A stretch of 58,394 nt of DNA from an uncultured Phycisphaerales bacterium. Lineage in GTDB: Bacteria; Planctomycetota; Phycisphaerae; UBA1845; Fen-1342. The DNA is taken from the NCBI GenBank assembly GCA_903914415.1, contig CAIWOY010000071.1, positions 1 to 58,394 of the forward strand. Direction: 5' to 3'. The notes below the pieces were generated by a model. It saw only the letters and a program-made list of their open reading frames with translations, was not told the DNA's origin and searched no databases. Below are positions 57,431 through 58,394 of this stretch, in pieces (the stretch's first letter is position 1; every line of letters starts with the position of its first letter). The translations under genes were made by a program, and so were the position numbers.

Positions 57431-58394
57431 ATGCGAAGCACAAATCGTATGAGTATCGTCGGGCTGGGTCTGGTGCTGGCGGCGGCCATCACGCCGCTGT
57501 CGGTCGCCGCCTGGCAAATCACCACCATCGACGGCATCACCCCGCCGCGCGACGTCGGCCAGTACGCGAGTATGGCGGTCCTGCCTTCGGGCTGGCAGCC
57601 GGCCATCAGCTACTTCGACGCGACGAACCAGGCCCTGTTGTACGTGGAATTGTGGGGAAGCGGGGCCGTGACCACCGTGGCCACCGGCGTCGGCACCACC
57701 AACGTCTACAACAGTCTGGCCATCGTCGGCGGAGAGCCCGCCATCAGCTTCTATCAGTACGGTGTCACCAACGGCACTCGGATTCTCAAGTACGCGCACC
57801 GCACCGGCGGCACGGGCGGACCGTGGACCATCGAGACCGTGGACGCGAACCCACTCTGCGGTGCGTACAACTCGCTGGCCACCGTCGATCCGAATAGTGG
57901 CAACCCGGCGATCAGTTACCTGGACGCGGCCAACTCCGCGCTTAAGTACGCCACGAAGAGCGCCGGGATCTGGACGACGACCACGGTCGACCCCAACGCC
58001 GTTCAGGGCTTCACCAGCCTCGCCTTCATACGCGATCCAAACAACTCGGGCCAGATCTGGCCGGCGATCAGCTACAGTGGCGCCGGCAGCCGGCTAACGT
58101 TCTCGTGGAACGACGGCACCTGGCACCGCAAGGTCGTCGATACCAGCTACCACTATAACGACACCAGCCTCGCGGTCATCGGCGGCCAGCCGGCCATCGC
58201 CTACTACGACACCAGCAACGGCAACCTGTGGTTCGCGCGGCACACGGGCACGAATCTCAACTTCGGCTGGTTCAAGTGGATCGCCGCCCAGGGCGCGCTC
58301 TCCGCGCCGGTGGGGCGCTACCCGAGCCTGCTCGCGCACCCCGCCTCCCCGGGCGCCCCCATGATCAGCTATTACAACAGCGACCCCAACACCG
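57431..58394 (+). CDS. Secreted repeat protein (beta-propeller-like), 3' end outside the window
   Basis: The frame beginning ATG at 57431 stays open to the last base; the stop lies beyond the window. AAGGAGG sits eight bases upstream. It starts MRSTNRMSIVGLGLVLAAAI, a signal peptide of about 27 residues, then a series of units with the core P-A-I-S-Y-x-D: PAISYFDATNQALLYV, PAISFYQYG, PAISYLDAANSALKYA, PAISYSGAG, PAIAYYDTSNGNLWFA and PMISYYN, spaced 40-60 residues apart. That regularity suggests blades of a beta-propeller or a related solenoid exposed on the cell surface. About 321 residues are visible. Confidence 0.85.
   Translation, partial: MRSTNRMSIVGLGLVLAAAITPLSVAAWQITTIDGITPPRDVGQYASMAVLPSGWQPAISYFDATNQALLYVELWGSGAVTTVATGVGTTNVYNSLAIVGGEPAISFYQYGVTNGTRILKYAHRTGGTGGPWTIETVDANPLCGAYNSLATVDPNSGNPAISYLDAANSALKYATKSAGIWTTTTVDPNAVQGFTSLAFIRDPNNSGQIWPAISYSGAGSRLTFSWNDGTWHRKVVDTSYHYNDTSLAVIGGQPAIAYYDTSNGNLWFARHTGTNLNFGWFKWIAAQGALSAPVGRYPSLLAHPASPGAPMISYYNSDPNT

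Overview
The window is high-GC, tightly packed Gram-negative bacterial DNA. Several traits point to the Planctomycetota, probably a Phycisphaerae-like lineage: an archaeal/eukaryotic-type PheRS, a family GT3 (eukaryotic-type) glycogen synthase, Bacillus-type SdhC/SdhA, NADP-dependent GapN, many dispersed palindromic repeats, and LPS-core genes. The lineage is inferred from gene content; no rRNA or tRNA gene was found.

Layout. 1-9.7 kb: mixed housekeeping genes (purU, an SGNH hydrolase, a YhfC-like membrane protein, a dicarboxylate symporter, a lipoprotein, a D-2-hydroxyacid dehydrogenase), plus a divergent pair made of a HEPN-like protein and a NYN/PIN-like RNase. 9.7-22.4 kb: gapN, galE, mutS coupled to a TrkH-like membrane protein, then a sialic-acid-type nonulosonate cassette (neuA, neuB, neuC homologues), folC and aroB. 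22.4-29.3 kb: two overlapping GT87 glycosyltransferases, a metallophosphoesterase, fabF-acpP, a HELYH protein and a small coiled-coil protein. 29.6-35.1 kb: pheS and pheT, separated by a complete DarT-DarG toxin-antitoxin pair. 35.1-39.2 kb (minus strand): a coupled LPS-core operon with waaF, two kinase-fold proteins and a GT4 enzyme. 39.3-44.1 kb: a TlyA-like methyltransferase, a lipoprotein, an MFS-PlsC fusion and a polytopic membrane protein. 44.1-48.9 kb: sdhC-sdhA-sdhB, with a PD-(D/E)XK nuclease-like gene between sdhA and sdhB. 49.0-56.9 kb: DUF3467 gene, FtsX/MacB-type permease and lipoate ligase (translationally coupled), a large ORFan, an MBOAT acyltransferase and GT3 glycogen synthase. 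The window ends in a secreted repeat protein that is cut off.

Main points of interest. Two conflict-type modules (DarTG and a putative restriction nuclease) sit inside operons whose flanking genes encode subunits of one essential complex (PheRS, succinate dehydrogenase). The pheT gene also carries two repeat-like insertions in frame, one of which would fold as an RNA hairpin with tandem G-A pairs and a GNRA loop. Intergenic regions hold several families of short palindromic repeats, including an unusual inverted array of octamers (GTGATAAN) between waaF and the tlyA-like gene. One of the two LPS kinase-like proteins has Asn in place of the catalytic-loop Asp.

All functional calls come from reading motifs and family resemblance by eye. 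No database search, structure prediction or alignment was run.
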